42,927 nucleotides of DNA from Clostridiales bacterium UBA4698 (GTDB lineage Bacteria > Bacillota > Clostridia > TANB77 > UBA1234), in NCBI GenBank assembly GCA_002404755.1, contig DHKI01000030.1, positions 1 through 42,927 of the forward strand, read 5' to 3'. Of this stretch, positions 7,648-18,354 are shown in pieces (position 1 is the first letter of the stretch; every line of letters begins with the position of its first letter). The position numbers and the translations under genes are program-made. The notes below the pieces were generated by a model. That model did no database searches, had not been told where the DNA came from, and saw only the letters and a list, made by a program, of their open reading frames with translations.

Positions 7648-10600
7648 CTATTTTTTCTTTTTCTCTACAGGGTCACCCATAAAGTGATCATTTGCTATCT
7701 TTTCTCTTGCTTTCTTTCTAGCTTCAATGTATTCGTTAGCAGATGTAAAGAAGTCTCTCTCTTCATTAATCTTTTTATATGTATTTGCCCTATCATTTTC
7801 AGATTTTTGAAGAAAATGAATTGCATAATGATCTAACAAGCTTGTACTACTCTCTCCGCCTTTATTAAATGGATTTAAGTCTTCCAAAAGTGAATTCCAT
7901 GCCATTATTTCTTGTGCATATAATTCATCTTTTGTATATCCATCATATGTTTTTGTTTCAGTATCAAGATGATTTTCAAGTATATCAACTTTTCTGTTTG
8001 CTAAAATATCAAGTGCAACTTGCGAACCTGCTTCACTAACAGCCTTCTTTCTTGCCTCAAACACACTGTCTATCATTTGATTCATTTCAGCTTCGTTGTC
8101 CATATCTTTTATTATTTCGTGAGAAGAAAGTTCATCATCATAGAAACCTTCACGAGGATTTTCCTCATACTCATTAACAATATTTTTTGCCAACTCTTCT
8201 ACTGAATTTTGTTCTTCTTCTGTTACAGGATTATTTGCACATTCTTCTGTTATCATTTTTGAATACTCTTCTAAAGTAAATTCTTTCGAATCTTCATATG
8301 CCAATGAGTCTACCAAGTTTTTGTTTTGTTCATTATCATTAGCGTGTGCATTAACTCTTTCTAGTGCTTGCATTACTTCTTCACTAGAATATCCTCCAAC
8401 GTTTCTATGACTCAATATAAACATATCTGTTGCAAACTCTTCGAATTTTTCTTTTTCATCTTCTGACATATTTGCATACTCTTCCTCATATGTCTCACCA
8501 AGAGAATTAATAAATTTATCAAGCCTTTCTTTATCATTTGTTCTTTGTTTCAATATGTTCTTAGAAACAACATGTGATAATGTATCGATATCCAAATCCT
8601 CGTCATATAAGTCATCAACAAGTTGCCTTGCATACTCGTTATCATCACCATGAGTTCTAATTTCATTCAATGCTTCTAATATCTCTTTTTGTGAATAATT
8701 ACCTCCACTTCTTTGTTTCAATATGTAAAGACTCTTAGCAAGATTTTTCAACTCTGACTTTTGATTGTCATCAAGTGGAGAATCATCATCTATGTACATA
8801 TTAGCCACATTATCCGCATATTTGTCTACTTTCTTATCTTCATTTGAATGTCTATTTCCATACTTTGCACGTTCCTCTTCTTTATTGATTGCATCAATAG
8901 TCTTTTGTACTTCGTTGCCTAAACCTGCCTTAGAAAGATTGCTTGTTGCACCGTGAAGTTTTTCTGTAAAATATACATTCGTCCTTTGTTTAATTTTTTC
9001 TGCATTCTCTGTTGGAAATATCATTGCCATTCTTGCAGTTATTTCTTTTTCAACATCAACAGAATTTCGTCCTGCAGCCGTCATTCTATTATATAACAAA
9101 TCCAATTCTGCCATACCTTGGAATTGACTAACAGAAATATTTGAAGCTCTAAATGCTTCATTTTCTGGATCTTCAACAGCAAGTTTCTTAAGGAAAGCCT
9201 CTGCCGCTGCCAATTCTTCTAAGCTATGTGTTTTAGGATTATTCATAGTTGCCACAGCATTAAATGCTTCCATTTTCTTTCTATATGATTGAAGTTCATT
9301 AGGTGATGCATTGCTAGGTGGTGGTGTCGGTGCATTAGGTAATCTTGCACCTGCATTTGGAGCCTCAGTTTTTTGAGCTCTTTCATCAAAGTGAGCACGT
9401 TTTTTCATTATACCAGCTATATTTCCTATACCTCTTGCAAATTTTCTTGGCATTGCCTTTTCTCCAAAAGTATGTTTACCTAAGAATTGTGCACCAGTTT
9501 CAACTGCTTTAATTTTTGCATATGTTGATGCCGCACTACCTGCCAATGACTTCATTGTTCCAGCCTTTGATTCTTGTCCAAATATCTTTCTGATTATTTC
9601 TTCACCTTTAAATAAAAAAGTGATACCAACTATTACAAGAATAAAATCATAGTCCATACCAGATGCACCTGATGCACTAGTTGCAACAATTTGATTTCCT
9701 GTTCTTGGTCCATTTGTTCCAAGCATTCCTGCCGATGCATAAACTGTTGTACAAACAAACACATACACAATTGCATGGAAGGTTTGTACAAAAACATTTA
9801 TCATGTATTCTTTTATCCATGTGTTTAGTGCCTGTGACTTTCCATCTGCAATCTTATCAAATGCATAAGACAATGCAACTAATGGGAAAATCACTATCAA
9901 ATACGCTATGACAAACAGCCTTTTATAATAATGAAAAATAAGCACTAAAAGTTGCCATGTTGCGATTAAAAATGCAAAAGCCAAAGTGATTTTTTCTGTT
10001 TGATAAGCTGCAAAACCAAGTTGCGACATATAATCGTCGCCGTTACTCCAATCAATCTCATCATCTATTGATGTTTTATCGTAAATATTAGAATCATCTA
10101 TTAATGGTGCCGCTACTATTGAGGTAAATCCTTTATTAGCATCTATTGTTTTTACCATTGCCTCATTAATTTTTATAATATACTTCATTGCGTATGGGAA
10201 CAACAATAATATACCAATTCCGACAACCCAGTTCATAAATAATTCTTTATAGTTTGCTTTCTTTTCTGCTGTAGCACCTAATACGATTCTAATACCCATA
10301 TACACAAGTATTGCCATATACCCCATAAGTGCTATTTTTTGAAATATTCCATACCACTTATTTACTACATCATTAAGACCGCCGACATTATTGTTTCCAT
10401 ATATAAGTGATGATGCCATGTCAGCACCGACTTCTGCTTTCGAATCAAAATACGAAATATTTGTCTCTGCATACTTATTAAATACTAAATCATCTATTGT
10501 AATCGTCTTTCCTAATGCTGTAGATATTAAAAAGTGTAATCCATTCGCCAAACTATATAGCAAATTAGAAACCATAGCCTCAATATCTTCAAGAAAACCT

Positions 10601-11178
10601 TCTTTTACTTCTTCAAGCACTAAGTATCTTGGAACTTTATACACCGTTCCCTTAACTAAATAAACTTGCTCAGAAAATTGATTTGAAAAGGCACCACTTA
10701 TCGTCAGATTTAACTTTCTTCTTTTAGAAGGATAATTCTTATTTCCATCTTTGTCCAAATAATATATGTATAGTGCTGATCTAAGACCAGTTTCATCTGT
10801 GAATTTATTATATGCCTCATTAATTATTTCATCCACACCATTACTGATAGCATCCTTGGTAGCAAATGTCGTGTACCAACATGTTCTTGTCGGTTCATAA
10901 TCAACTAACGTTAATGCATTAATAACATCTCCCGCTTTTGTGCCATCAAACGTATCTCTCACAAGTTGTAAAAGTCTCTCATTTCCGGGAATTCTTGTCA
11001 CAACCAAATTAAGTCCAAATAATAACGCATCCACAACTACCTCTGAGGCCGTCTTTTCTTCAGCTGCATATACAGTATTATAAGTTGATTTATATGATGT
11101 TATAGGAGGAACCGCTACTTCAAAAAGTGTTATCATTACCATAAGAATAACTAATATCCTGCCTAAAAACTTTTTCAT
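7648..11178 (-). CDS. VirB6/TrbL-like protein with long acidic C-terminus
   Basis: The fifth of five tandem VirB6-like membrane proteins, probably part of the inner channel of the type IV secretion system. The ATG at 11178 was chosen because GGAGG lies seven bases before it; translation from further upstream would overlap the preceding gene. It has a signal peptide, a short ectodomain, the paralog motif IDDLVFNKYAETN, and membrane segments around GYMAILVYMGIRIVLGATAE, GIGILLLFPYAMKYIIKIN and YKRLFVIAYLIVIFPLVALS, then DKIADGKSQ and FVQTFHAIVYVF. About 600 residues of hydrophilic, acidic, helical sequence follow, including two related units of about 105 residues (coding near 8330-8760) sharing ILxxRxxGxYSxxE. 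The tail is predicted cytoplasmic and may bind a substrate or other components. 1176 residues is long for VirB6. Confidence 0.8.
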   Translation of the reverse strand: MKKFLGRILVILMVMITLFEVAVPPITSYKSTYNTVYAAEEKTASEVVVDALLFGLNLVVTRIPGNERLLQLVRDTFDGTKAGDVINALTLVDYEPTRTCWYTTFATKDAISNGVDEIINEAYNKFTDETGLRSALYIYYLDKDGNKNYPSKRRKLNLTISGAFSNQFSEQVYLVKGTVYKVPRYLVLEEVKEGFLEDIEAMVSNLLYSLANGLHFLISTALGKTITIDDLVFNKYAETNISYFDSKAEVGADMASSLIYGNNNVGGLNDVVNKWYGIFQKIALMGYMAILVYMGIRIVLGATAEKKANYKELFMNWVVGIGILLLFPYAMKYIIKINEAMVKTIDANKGFTSIVAAPLIDDSNIYDKTSIDDEIDWSNGDDYMSQLGFAAYQTEKITLAFAFLIATWQLLVLIFHYYKRLFVIAYLIVIFPLVALSYAFDKIADGKSQALNTWIKEYMINVFVQTFHAIVYVFVCTTVYASAGMLGTNGPRTGNQIVATSASGASGMDYDFILVIVGITFLFKGEEIIRKIFGQESKAGTMKSLAGSAASTYAKIKAVETGAQFLGKHTFGEKAMPRKFARGIGNIAGIMKKRAHFDERAQKTEAPNAGARLPNAPTPPPSNASPNELQSYRKKMEAFNAVATMNNPKTHSLEELAAAEAFLKKLAVEDPENEAFRASNISVSQFQGMAELDLLYNRMTAAGRNSVDVEKEITARMAMIFPTENAEKIKQRTNVYFTEKLHGATSNLSKAGLGNEVQKTIDAINKEEERAKYGNRHSNEDKKVDKYADNVANMYIDDDSPLDDNQKSELKNLAKSLYILKQRSGGNYSQKEILEALNEIRTHGDDNEYARQLVDDLYDEDLDIDTLSHVVSKNILKQRTNDKERLDKFINSLGETYEEEYANMSEDEKEKFEEFATDMFILSHRNVGGYSSEEVMQALERVNAHANDNEQNKNLVDSLAYEDSKEFTLEEYSKMITEECANNPVTEEEQNSVEELAKNIVNEYEENPREGFYDDELSSHEIIKDMDNEAEMNQMIDSVFEARKKAVSEAGSQVALDILANRKVDILENHLDTETKTYDGYTKDELYAQEIMAWNSLLEDLNPFNKGGESSTSLLDHYAIHFLQKSENDRANTYKKINEERDFFTSANEYIEARKKAREKIANDHFMGDPVEKKKK

Positions 11179-11194
11179 AACCATTCCTCCTTTC

Positions 11195-14100
11195 TTACAT
11201 ATTACTTGTTGAATTATTAGACATTCTTGCTCTTCTCTCGGCAAAAGATTCACCTTCAAGTCTTGTTTTGTCTGCTAAGTCCGCCAATCTTTGTCTATAA
11301 TTTTTAGTCGATTCCGCTTCAAATTCTGGAGTACTTTCACTTGCAGTTGAAGGTTTCTTTCGCTTTTCTTTAATAAAATCAGCAACACGTTTTGTAGCTT
11401 TATCCCTTAAATCAATTGCACCTTGAACCGTATCGCCTGCCAATTCAGAACCTATTGCATAACTACCAAGTACTTTCTCGGGGAAATTAGCAACAACATC
11501 TTTTTTACTATCATTAGACATACCTAGTACAACTCCTCCAATTGCTGCTCCTCCAAGTGTCGATGCAATTGCATGTGCGGCAGAGTCTATAGTAGTAACA
11601 GCCGTTCCACGAACTTCTTTGTTTTTTTCTTTTTTCAAGTCTGCATACTCATTGTCTAAATTGTTAATTTTTTCTTCGTATTTACTTCTTTCTATTGCCT
11701 CTCTATATCTTTGTTGTTCAACAGATGAAGTAATTTGAGAATCATCATTTTCATTACTCTTAAGATATTTTACATTAACTCCTTCTCTTAAATCATTCAC
11801 ATTATAATTTAATCTACTTCTTATAAAATCAGACATCGTATTTTCTTTTAAATACTTCTTGCATTCTTCTATAATAGCACTATCATTGTTTACTGAATCC
11901 GGATTGTTAAGTATCTTAACTCTTAGCATCATTTCATATGATTCTGGACTGCATCCTGCATAATCCTCCATTATTTTAGCAAATTTCTTTTCTTCATCAG
12001 TACCATTTCTATACTTGTCAACTAGTTTCTCTAACTCTTTTGCATTAGCTAGCAACTCTCTTGCTGTATATTCTCCAGAACCTGCACTCTTCTTCATCTC
12101 TGTAATTTCTTTTAGTCTTAGCATATCATCTTGCAACTTGTTAATATCGCAATTTGCATCTTTGATAGCTTGTGTTACATCCTTATGTCCAATAGATTTT
12201 TCGTCTTTATATTCTTCTGCCAATTTCTTTATTGTCTCTGTTTCCATTATTATTTCATCTATTGAGTGTTTTCCTGATGCCATATCTTTTACAACACCAA
12301 CTGAATCTTTTAACATTTCAACGTCCATATCAACTACTTTCTTTTCTCTCATAACTCTATCACTGTTAGAAAGATTAGAAACTGTTCCTCCTGAAATGAC
12401 ATCAAAATTATCTATTATTTCTTGCAACTTGTCAGCACTTGCAACATTTTCGCTATATACAATAGGTCCAAGATTTTGTTTTTGCCTTGATGCTTCACTA
12501 ATAATCGGTCCTTGCTGTCCATCGTTAGATGCATTAAACCCAATCTTATTATTGACTTTTGAATCATTTGTGCCCTTGCCTTCCAACAAATCTTTCTTCC
12601 TTTGAGCATATCCTTTATTGCTAGCTTTTGATGAACTTTGTGCTTTATCAATTGCTTTTTTAACTTCTGCATTCTTTCTTGCCTTTTCCTTCACATTAGC
12701 TGTATTCTTCTCAGATATAGTCTTAGCAAAGCTCTTAGTAGCTGTACTTCCTATTGTACTAGAAGTATCATTTGGTTGTTTTACTGTAAATTTTGAAACC
12801 CCATTTAATGTTCTCTTAACAGTCATCTTCTTGCCTGTTGGAATTGCAGTTTTGTTTACTATTACACTTCCAGCAACACCGCCTGTTGTAGTGCCATTGT
12901 TATTTGCATTATTATCAGACACTTCTTGCCTTCTCGTCTCTCTAATAACTTTGTCCATAGCAGACTGTGCATTTTTCTTTCTTCTTTTTAATTCCATTAA
13001 TTTTCGTTTTTCAGTTTCTGTCATTGCAAGCTTTACACCGCCAATGCTTTGTGACATATTTCTATTTCGTGTTGCTTCAAATATTGTTTTTGCATCAGAT
13101 AAATTATTGTTTTCACGATTTCTTCTTGCTGCAGTTCTACCTCTTGCTCCACTCATTCCCTTTCTTCCAGTCCAATATTCATTGTTTGAAACTCTTGTAT
13201 TTTCAGATTGAACTCTTTGAGACTTATCTTCTTTAAATTTAATTTCAGAATATGAAGCCATCTCTTTCAATTCATCTTCAGAAATAGCTAACTTTTTAAG
13301 CATTTTTTTACTTTCTGGTGTTAAATTACCATTCTTGTCTCTTTTTAAAGCAGCTAGTACTAAACTTACATTTTGAGAGAAATTGATATCTGTACCTCTC
13401 GTTATTAACGAATTTATCATTGCATTTTGTTTTAATAATTCTTCAAGCTTATTAGCTTCATCACCAGTCAATCCTTGAGCCATTGAATCTAGTGCATCTT
13501 GAACGTCCTTATTTCCTGTTAAGTTCCTATATTTTGTTAGCTTATCTAACGCATTTTGGAACTCTTGGTCTGTTGCAGCTTTCTTTCCTAAAGCCACATC
13601 TGCCGCATTTTTTATATCATCCACAATTTGTGTTTTATCTCCATTTGCAACTATTGCTGGGGCACTACTAGTCTCCGGAATCTTATTAAGTGCCATTTGC
13701 ATTGCTTCTCGCTCTGCTCTATTGGCTCTTTGTTTCCATTTAACATCACTAACCTTTTGTGCCTTATCACCAATTTTTCTTATGAAACCGTTTTTACCAA
13801 CAGTTGCAGCTCCAACATTTCTGATTCCTGAAGCAATTGTGTTTGCCACTGCAACTTGTCCTAAACTTGCACCTATACCTTTTACTGTACCTTGTGAACC
13901 GCCTAATGAGAATATTGCACGTAATATATCATCACCTTTTGATATGAAAGATAATGCAATCAACATTACTAACCAATATTCACTTGGATTGCTTCCAAGA
14001 CAAGAGACAATCGACATTATTAACACATATGCAATTGCGTGGAATGATTGAACAAATATATTAGATAAATATTCCTTCACCCAGTTATCAAATGCTTGCG

Positions 14101-15040
14101 ATTTGCCATCTCCAATCTTATCTATTGCATACGAAATCATGACCAATGGGAAAATAGCAATTAAAAACATCACGACAAGGACTCTTTTAAAATACACTAC
14201 TAAAAAGCCAACCATCTGAAAGAACATTATAAACCAACATACAATGTATACTATCCAACCTCTTTCGACAGCCATCGCATACATATATGCCATATAATCA
14301 GTATCTTTTTTTGCAAGAAGTCCATCTGTCACTTTATCCACTAAACTCTCGAAACCATTCATACCATTAGACTGAGATAAATCATCCATTTCAGAATCAC
14401 TAACCGCACCACCATTTAGCTCAGTTACTATAAATCTGTTTCTATTTTCACCAACAAACGAAACAAACGCGTTATTTATATGTATGGCATATTTCATTAT
14501 AAAAGGAAATACAAATAATATTATGATGCCTTGTAGCCAATATACCATTAGTTCCTTATATCTAGAACCCTTCTCAGCAGTTGAACCAAGAATAATCCTT
14601 ATGCCCATATAAACTAATATAATTAAATATGCAAGTACCGCAATTCCTCTAAATGTTTTGAAAAATCCATTCAATATAGGTCTTATGTTGGCACTTTCTA
14701 AAAATTTATTTGCACCATACTGTTGCACATCACTTTCAAAGAAAGATAATTTGGTATTTGAATATCCATTAAATATTATTCTATCTATTGAAAGTTGCTC
14801 GCCAGCAACCAATTGAACTAGGGCATATAAACCACTTCCAATAAGTACAAATAGCCCACAAATTATACGTTCAAATGCAGATGCATCATCACTATCGTCA
14901 TCTGCTCTCTCTATGCCATCAGTATATTGAGAACTGCTACTATCAGTAGCAAAGACAACATTGGTAGGCAATATGCCATCTAATGTTATCATGAATACCG
15001 CTATAAATATAATTAAGTTCATCCAAAAAGATTTTTTCAT
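11195..15040 (-). CDS. VirB6/TrbL-like protein with very long C-terminus
   Basis: The fourth VirB6-like paralog, 1281 residues and the largest. The start is ATG at 15040, eight bases after GGAGG; the in-frame GTG at 15049 overlaps the ribosome site. A signal peptide (to about 35) is followed by the motif IDRIIFNGYSNTKLSFFE, membrane segments (IAVLAYLIILVYMGIRIILG, GIIILFVFPFIMKYAIHIN, VYFKRVLVVMFLIAIFPLV), and the conserved DKIGDGKSQAFDNWVKEY and FVQSFHAIAYVL. The rest, about 850 residues, is polar and helical, rich in Lys, Asn, Ser and Asp, with coiled-coil segments and a glycine-rich hydrophobic stretch near the C-terminus (GGAAIGGVVLG). It ends 16 bases before the next gene. Function beyond membrane channel component is unknown. 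Confidence 0.8.
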   Translation of the reverse strand: MKKSFWMNLIIFIAVFMITLDGILPTNVVFATDSSSSQYTDGIERADDDSDDASAFERIICGLFVLIGSGLYALVQLVAGEQLSIDRIIFNGYSNTKLSFFESDVQQYGANKFLESANIRPILNGFFKTFRGIAVLAYLIILVYMGIRIILGSTAEKGSRYKELMVYWLQGIIILFVFPFIMKYAIHINNAFVSFVGENRNRFIVTELNGGAVSDSEMDDLSQSNGMNGFESLVDKVTDGLLAKKDTDYMAYMYAMAVERGWIVYIVCWFIMFFQMVGFLVVYFKRVLVVMFLIAIFPLVMISYAIDKIGDGKSQAFDNWVKEYLSNIFVQSFHAIAYVLIMSIVSCLGSNPSEYWLVMLIALSFISKGDDILRAIFSLGGSQGTVKGIGASLGQVAVANTIASGIRNVGAATVGKNGFIRKIGDKAQKVSDVKWKQRANRAEREAMQMALNKIPETSSAPAIVANGDKTQIVDDIKNAADVALGKKAATDQEFQNALDKLTKYRNLTGNKDVQDALDSMAQGLTGDEANKLEELLKQNAMINSLITRGTDINFSQNVSLVLAALKRDKNGNLTPESKKMLKKLAISEDELKEMASYSEIKFKEDKSQRVQSENTRVSNNEYWTGRKGMSGARGRTAARRNRENNNLSDAKTIFEATRNRNMSQSIGGVKLAMTETEKRKLMELKRRKKNAQSAMDKVIRETRRQEVSDNNANNNGTTTGGVAGSVIVNKTAIPTGKKMTVKRTLNGVSKFTVKQPNDTSSTIGSTATKSFAKTISEKNTANVKEKARKNAEVKKAIDKAQSSSKASNKGYAQRKKDLLEGKGTNDSKVNNKIGFNASNDGQQGPIISEASRQKQNLGPIVYSENVASADKLQEIIDNFDVISGGTVSNLSNSDRVMREKKVVDMDVEMLKDSVGVVKDMASGKHSIDEIIMETETIKKLAEEYKDEKSIGHKDVTQAIKDANCDINKLQDDMLRLKEITEMKKSAGSGEYTARELLANAKELEKLVDKYRNGTDEEKKFAKIMEDYAGCSPESYEMMLRVKILNNPDSVNNDSAIIEECKKYLKENTMSDFIRSRLNYNVNDLREGVNVKYLKSNENDDSQITSSVEQQRYREAIERSKYEEKINNLDNEYADLKKEKNKEVRGTAVTTIDSAAHAIASTLGGAAIGGVVLGMSNDSKKDVVANFPEKVLGSYAIGSELAGDTVQGAIDLRDKATKRVADFIKEKRKKPSTASESTPEFEAESTKNYRQRLADLADKTRLEGESFAERRARMSNNSTSNM

Positions 15041-15055
15041 ATTGCCCACCTCCTT

Positions 15056-18000
15056 TTACTTTTCATCTTCATCATTTATACTCCAATTTTCGCTATTTTG
15101 CCACTTCTGGTCTGTATAAGCCTTTTGTTCTATCAAAGCTTTTCTAAATTTATCGATGTTCTCTTCACAATTACCTTTATTCGCTGCTTTTGCATTGTTT
15201 CCTACATCTACACCGCTTTTAGGTTGTACATTACCATCTGCGACATTGCTTTGTCCAGTGCTACTATTTCCATCATTTGCTTCTTGCGTTTTTACATCCT
15301 TTAATTTGCTTTCTGCGTTTACATTGTCCGCCTGATTTTTAGCTTCTTCTTCTTTCATTTGCTCTTCTTCTATTCTCTTTTCACGTGCTTTTGCATCATC
15401 AGTTAAGCCTTTACTATCAAGTTTTCTAAGTGTTGACATTCCTTGATTAGTGCTATTAAACGTTCCAACATCTCCTGTAGCAAGAGCTGACGTAGCGGCA
15501 ATTCCTACTTGTCCTATGTTAGCACCAACTCTCGCAATCATTCTAGCTCTTGTTAATCTTCTTCTACGTTTGATTGCTTTCTTTCTCTTTTTAGCTTTCT
15601 TTTGATCTTGTTTTTCCTCTCTCTTCTTCTTTTCTTCTAATCGTCTCTTTCCTTCTTCTGAGTTTTCTCCATATTTTTTCTTTATCCTATTTTCTTCTTC
15701 TTTTCTCTTTGTTGATGTTCTCGCATCTTTCTTAGCATTTTTCTTTTCTATTTCTGCCTCTTTATTTCTATTTTTATCATCAAGTGCTGCAATGTCTTTA
15801 TGTGATTTTAATATTCCTGCTGTTGCAGCAAGTGCACCAAATGCAATCGTATCTGCAGATTTTGCATAATCTCCAAGTCCTGTCAAAGTTGCTTTTCCAT
15901 TTAAGCCTATCAAATTTTTAAATATTGGTTCTGATGATATCATTGCCCAAGTAGCAATAAAGAACATTAACCAATTATCGCCATCTGCAAGGAATATTGT
16001 GTATCCAAGCTCTACTATCGTAACATACAATATCGCATGCACTGATTGAATAAATACATTTATCAAATATTCTTGAATCCAGTTTTTAAATACTGAACCT
16101 TTCGTTCCCTGAGTCTTTTCATACGCATAAGCTATCATCACTAATGGGAATACTGAAACAAGAATTGATATCATAAATAACCTCTTGTAATACAATATAA
16201 GTAGCAAAACTACTTGGAATATTAGCATTAGCCATACTAACACATATATAAACCTACCTGTTTTTCCAGCTTTGCTTCTCATCATGCCAATTAAATCAGT
16301 ATCACTTTCTTCTGCTCTCTCTATAGCTTTTTCAATTCCATATATTTGCTCTTGCTTTTTAGCCTGCTCTTCAAGATATCTATCTCTTTCTGATTCATAA
16401 TACTTCATAAAAGCTTTTTGTTCATATATGTCAGCTACTGATGGTTCTTCTGCATATCCTGCATTCTTTATTCTTGCTCTCAATGCATTTGTATACAATC
16501 TTTGACCATTTGTAATTGGCATCTCAGTGCCATTTATTGTCTTATCAGCCTCTCTGCCATCTGGATAACATACTCTGAAATTTTCCGCATACTCATTTAT
16601 CAAACGATAAAATCCCACATTTACAGAAGTGTCAATCTCTTTCGTTTCCTCATTAAAGTATCTATTCTCTTCAAAATACGCATCTGCCATTTCAACTAAT
16701 TCATTGTATATTTGATCAACAGTAATAACTGTCTCGCCTTTTCTAAACTGATAATCTGTTCCTTTTGTGTATAAGTCAATCAAATCATTAAGACTAGCTT
16801 TAACCTTTTGTTCGTATTCATCCTTGTTTTTTTCGTATTCTTTAAGTTTATCAACAGTCTCCTCATACGCATCATCAAAAGCATCCGAAAAACTTTCAAG
16901 ATTCTCTACTTGTTTTTGCAAATCTACCTTAGCATTTGTAAGTTTATCAACTATACTTGTCATCGAGTCCTCGCCATCTTGTTTGCCACCCATACTTTTA
17001 TATTGATCTTCGAATGTATAGTATGCATACACCGAATATTTACTGTTTGTTCTAACAATATCTACTACTGCATCGTTAATCTTTATAACATATTTAAACA
17101 AGAATGGTAAAAAGAACAACATTAGAAGTCCTGTAAGCCAGCCTTCTATCATTGGTCTTACTTTTTTCTGTTCCGGTGTGCCAGTTGACACAACTGTTTT
17201 TACACCGACATATATTAACAATATAACATATACAGCAATTGCCCATGCTTTAAAGACGTTAAACCAAAACCTAACAACCTTCTGAGCATATAAGTTTGTC
17301 GTTCCAATGTTTTCCCATAAATCAACAATAGTTTTTGGGTATTCGTTAAAAACTAATGAGTCTATTGTGACATACATCGAAACTCCACTTTCACTTGAGC
17401 TGTCATATCCACCTAATTTTGTCAATGATACCATTGCATCTCCAAAAGCTAAAAATATCTTAGATATAATTTTTTCAACGAATGGTGCCTCCTCTTCTTC
17501 GGCATTTCCTACTTCCGAACGAGTTGTGTTGAAGCAATACAAAATTTCAATAGGATCGTCTTCTTTTATACTAAACTGCATCTCATCGATTGTGCTCTCA
17601 AGCTTATTCTCACTCACAAATCTACATCTTTCATATCCATAAAGATATATTTTGGCTTTCTTATCAATTTGTTCTTTTGTTATTGTGTAAATATTCTTAA
17701 AAGATTCTCCAGTTACAGCAAAAATGTAAGAAGTCGAATATGTAGAAACATTAGCTCCTAAGACATTGTCTACTCTTATAAAACCATTCGCCATCGCATA
17801 TTTATGTTGTACACTTCCAAATGGTTGTATTGAAATAGTCTCTGTCGCGTTTATTGTATAATATGGAGCTTGCAATTCTTCTTTTAAATCATTAACAGTA
17901 TCTAATGTTTCATTTTCAACATTGCTTTCTTTTAAATTTGATTGATTCTGAACTATTGTCTTCGCACCTGCTTGAAAATAATTTAATCCACTAGAAGACG

Positions 18001-18334
18001 CGACCTTTAAATCGTCTTCTGTTGTTCCCATAAGTGTAAATCTAACTCTGTGCTTATCTGCATTATGCTCGACCATGTAATTGCCCGATTTTATTTTTAA
18101 ATTGCCCCTTGCAAATTTAAAATAAAAATCTTTGTACGACTCTTTATCCTGCTCTTTTGCATCTTCTTTAGCATAATAAACATCAATTATTCCTTCGCCC
18201 ATAGTTAATACAAAAGGTTTTTCTTTTGTACCATCTTGAGTGTCGCTTACTTTAACAACTTGTTTTGCGTAAGAAATGGTAGACATAGTACAAAAAACTA
18301 CTATTGTACATACCAAAATTTTAAATTTATTCAT
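15056..18334 (-). CDS. VirB6/TrbL-like protein with ectodomain and polybasic tail
   Basis: The third VirB6-like paralog, 1092 residues. After a signal peptide (to about 24) comes an ectodomain of about 270 residues that looks beta-rich. The paralog motif IDSLVFNEYPKTIVDLWE and the first membrane segments follow (YVILLIYVGVKTVV, TGLLMLFFLPFLFKYVIKIN). A long extracytoplasmic or loop coiled coil (about 430-680) comes next, then YYKRLFMISILVSVFPLVMI, FIQSVHAILYV and a final hydrophobic block. A highly basic segment follows (about 880-960, Lys/Arg/Glu-rich, with KKAKKRKKAIKRRRR), suited to bind nucleic acid or acidic lipids if cytoplasmic. The GKSQ box of the other paralogs is changed to EKTQGTKGSVFKNW. 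Ribosome site GGGGGG before ATG. Confidence 0.8.
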   Translation of the reverse strand: MNKFKILVCTIVVFCTMSTISYAKQVVKVSDTQDGTKEKPFVLTMGEGIIDVYYAKEDAKEQDKESYKDFYFKFARGNLKIKSGNYMVEHNADKHRVRFTLMGTTEDDLKVASSSGLNYFQAGAKTIVQNQSNLKESNVENETLDTVNDLKEELQAPYYTINATETISIQPFGSVQHKYAMANGFIRVDNVLGANVSTYSTSYIFAVTGESFKNIYTITKEQIDKKAKIYLYGYERCRFVSENKLESTIDEMQFSIKEDDPIEILYCFNTTRSEVGNAEEEEAPFVEKIISKIFLAFGDAMVSLTKLGGYDSSSESGVSMYVTIDSLVFNEYPKTIVDLWENIGTTNLYAQKVVRFWFNVFKAWAIAVYVILLIYVGVKTVVSTGTPEQKKVRPMIEGWLTGLLMLFFLPFLFKYVIKINDAVVDIVRTNSKYSVYAYYTFEDQYKSMGGKQDGEDSMTSIVDKLTNAKVDLQKQVENLESFSDAFDDAYEETVDKLKEYEKNKDEYEQKVKASLNDLIDLYTKGTDYQFRKGETVITVDQIYNELVEMADAYFEENRYFNEETKEIDTSVNVGFYRLINEYAENFRVCYPDGREADKTINGTEMPITNGQRLYTNALRARIKNAGYAEEPSVADIYEQKAFMKYYESERDRYLEEQAKKQEQIYGIEKAIERAEESDTDLIGMMRSKAGKTGRFIYVLVWLMLIFQVVLLLILYYKRLFMISILVSVFPLVMIAYAYEKTQGTKGSVFKNWIQEYLINVFIQSVHAILYVTIVELGYTIFLADGDNWLMFFIATWAMISSEPIFKNLIGLNGKATLTGLGDYAKSADTIAFGALAATAGILKSHKDIAALDDKNRNKEAEIEKKNAKKDARTSTKRKEEENRIKKKYGENSEEGKRRLEEKKKREEKQDQKKAKKRKKAIKRRRRLTRARMIARVGANIGQVGIAATSALATGDVGTFNSTNQGMSTLRKLDSKGLTDDAKAREKRIEEEQMKEEEAKNQADNVNAESKLKDVKTQEANDGNSSTGQSNVADGNVQPKSGVDVGNNAKAANKGNCEENIDKFRKALIEQKAYTDQKWQNSENWSINDEDEK

Positions 18335-18354
18335 ACTATATCCCCCCTTCTTTA

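Noticed and set aside
11179..11259. Upstream extension of the last VirB6-like protein
   Set aside because: It would lie inside the preceding gene and put the signal peptide after 27 polar residues; the GGAGG site fixes the start at 11178.
12015..13211. Long open frames on the plus strand opposite the VirB6-like genes
   Set aside because: They mirror codon use of the minus-strand genes, have no ribosome sites and encode low-complexity Ser/Phe/Leu-rich sequence.
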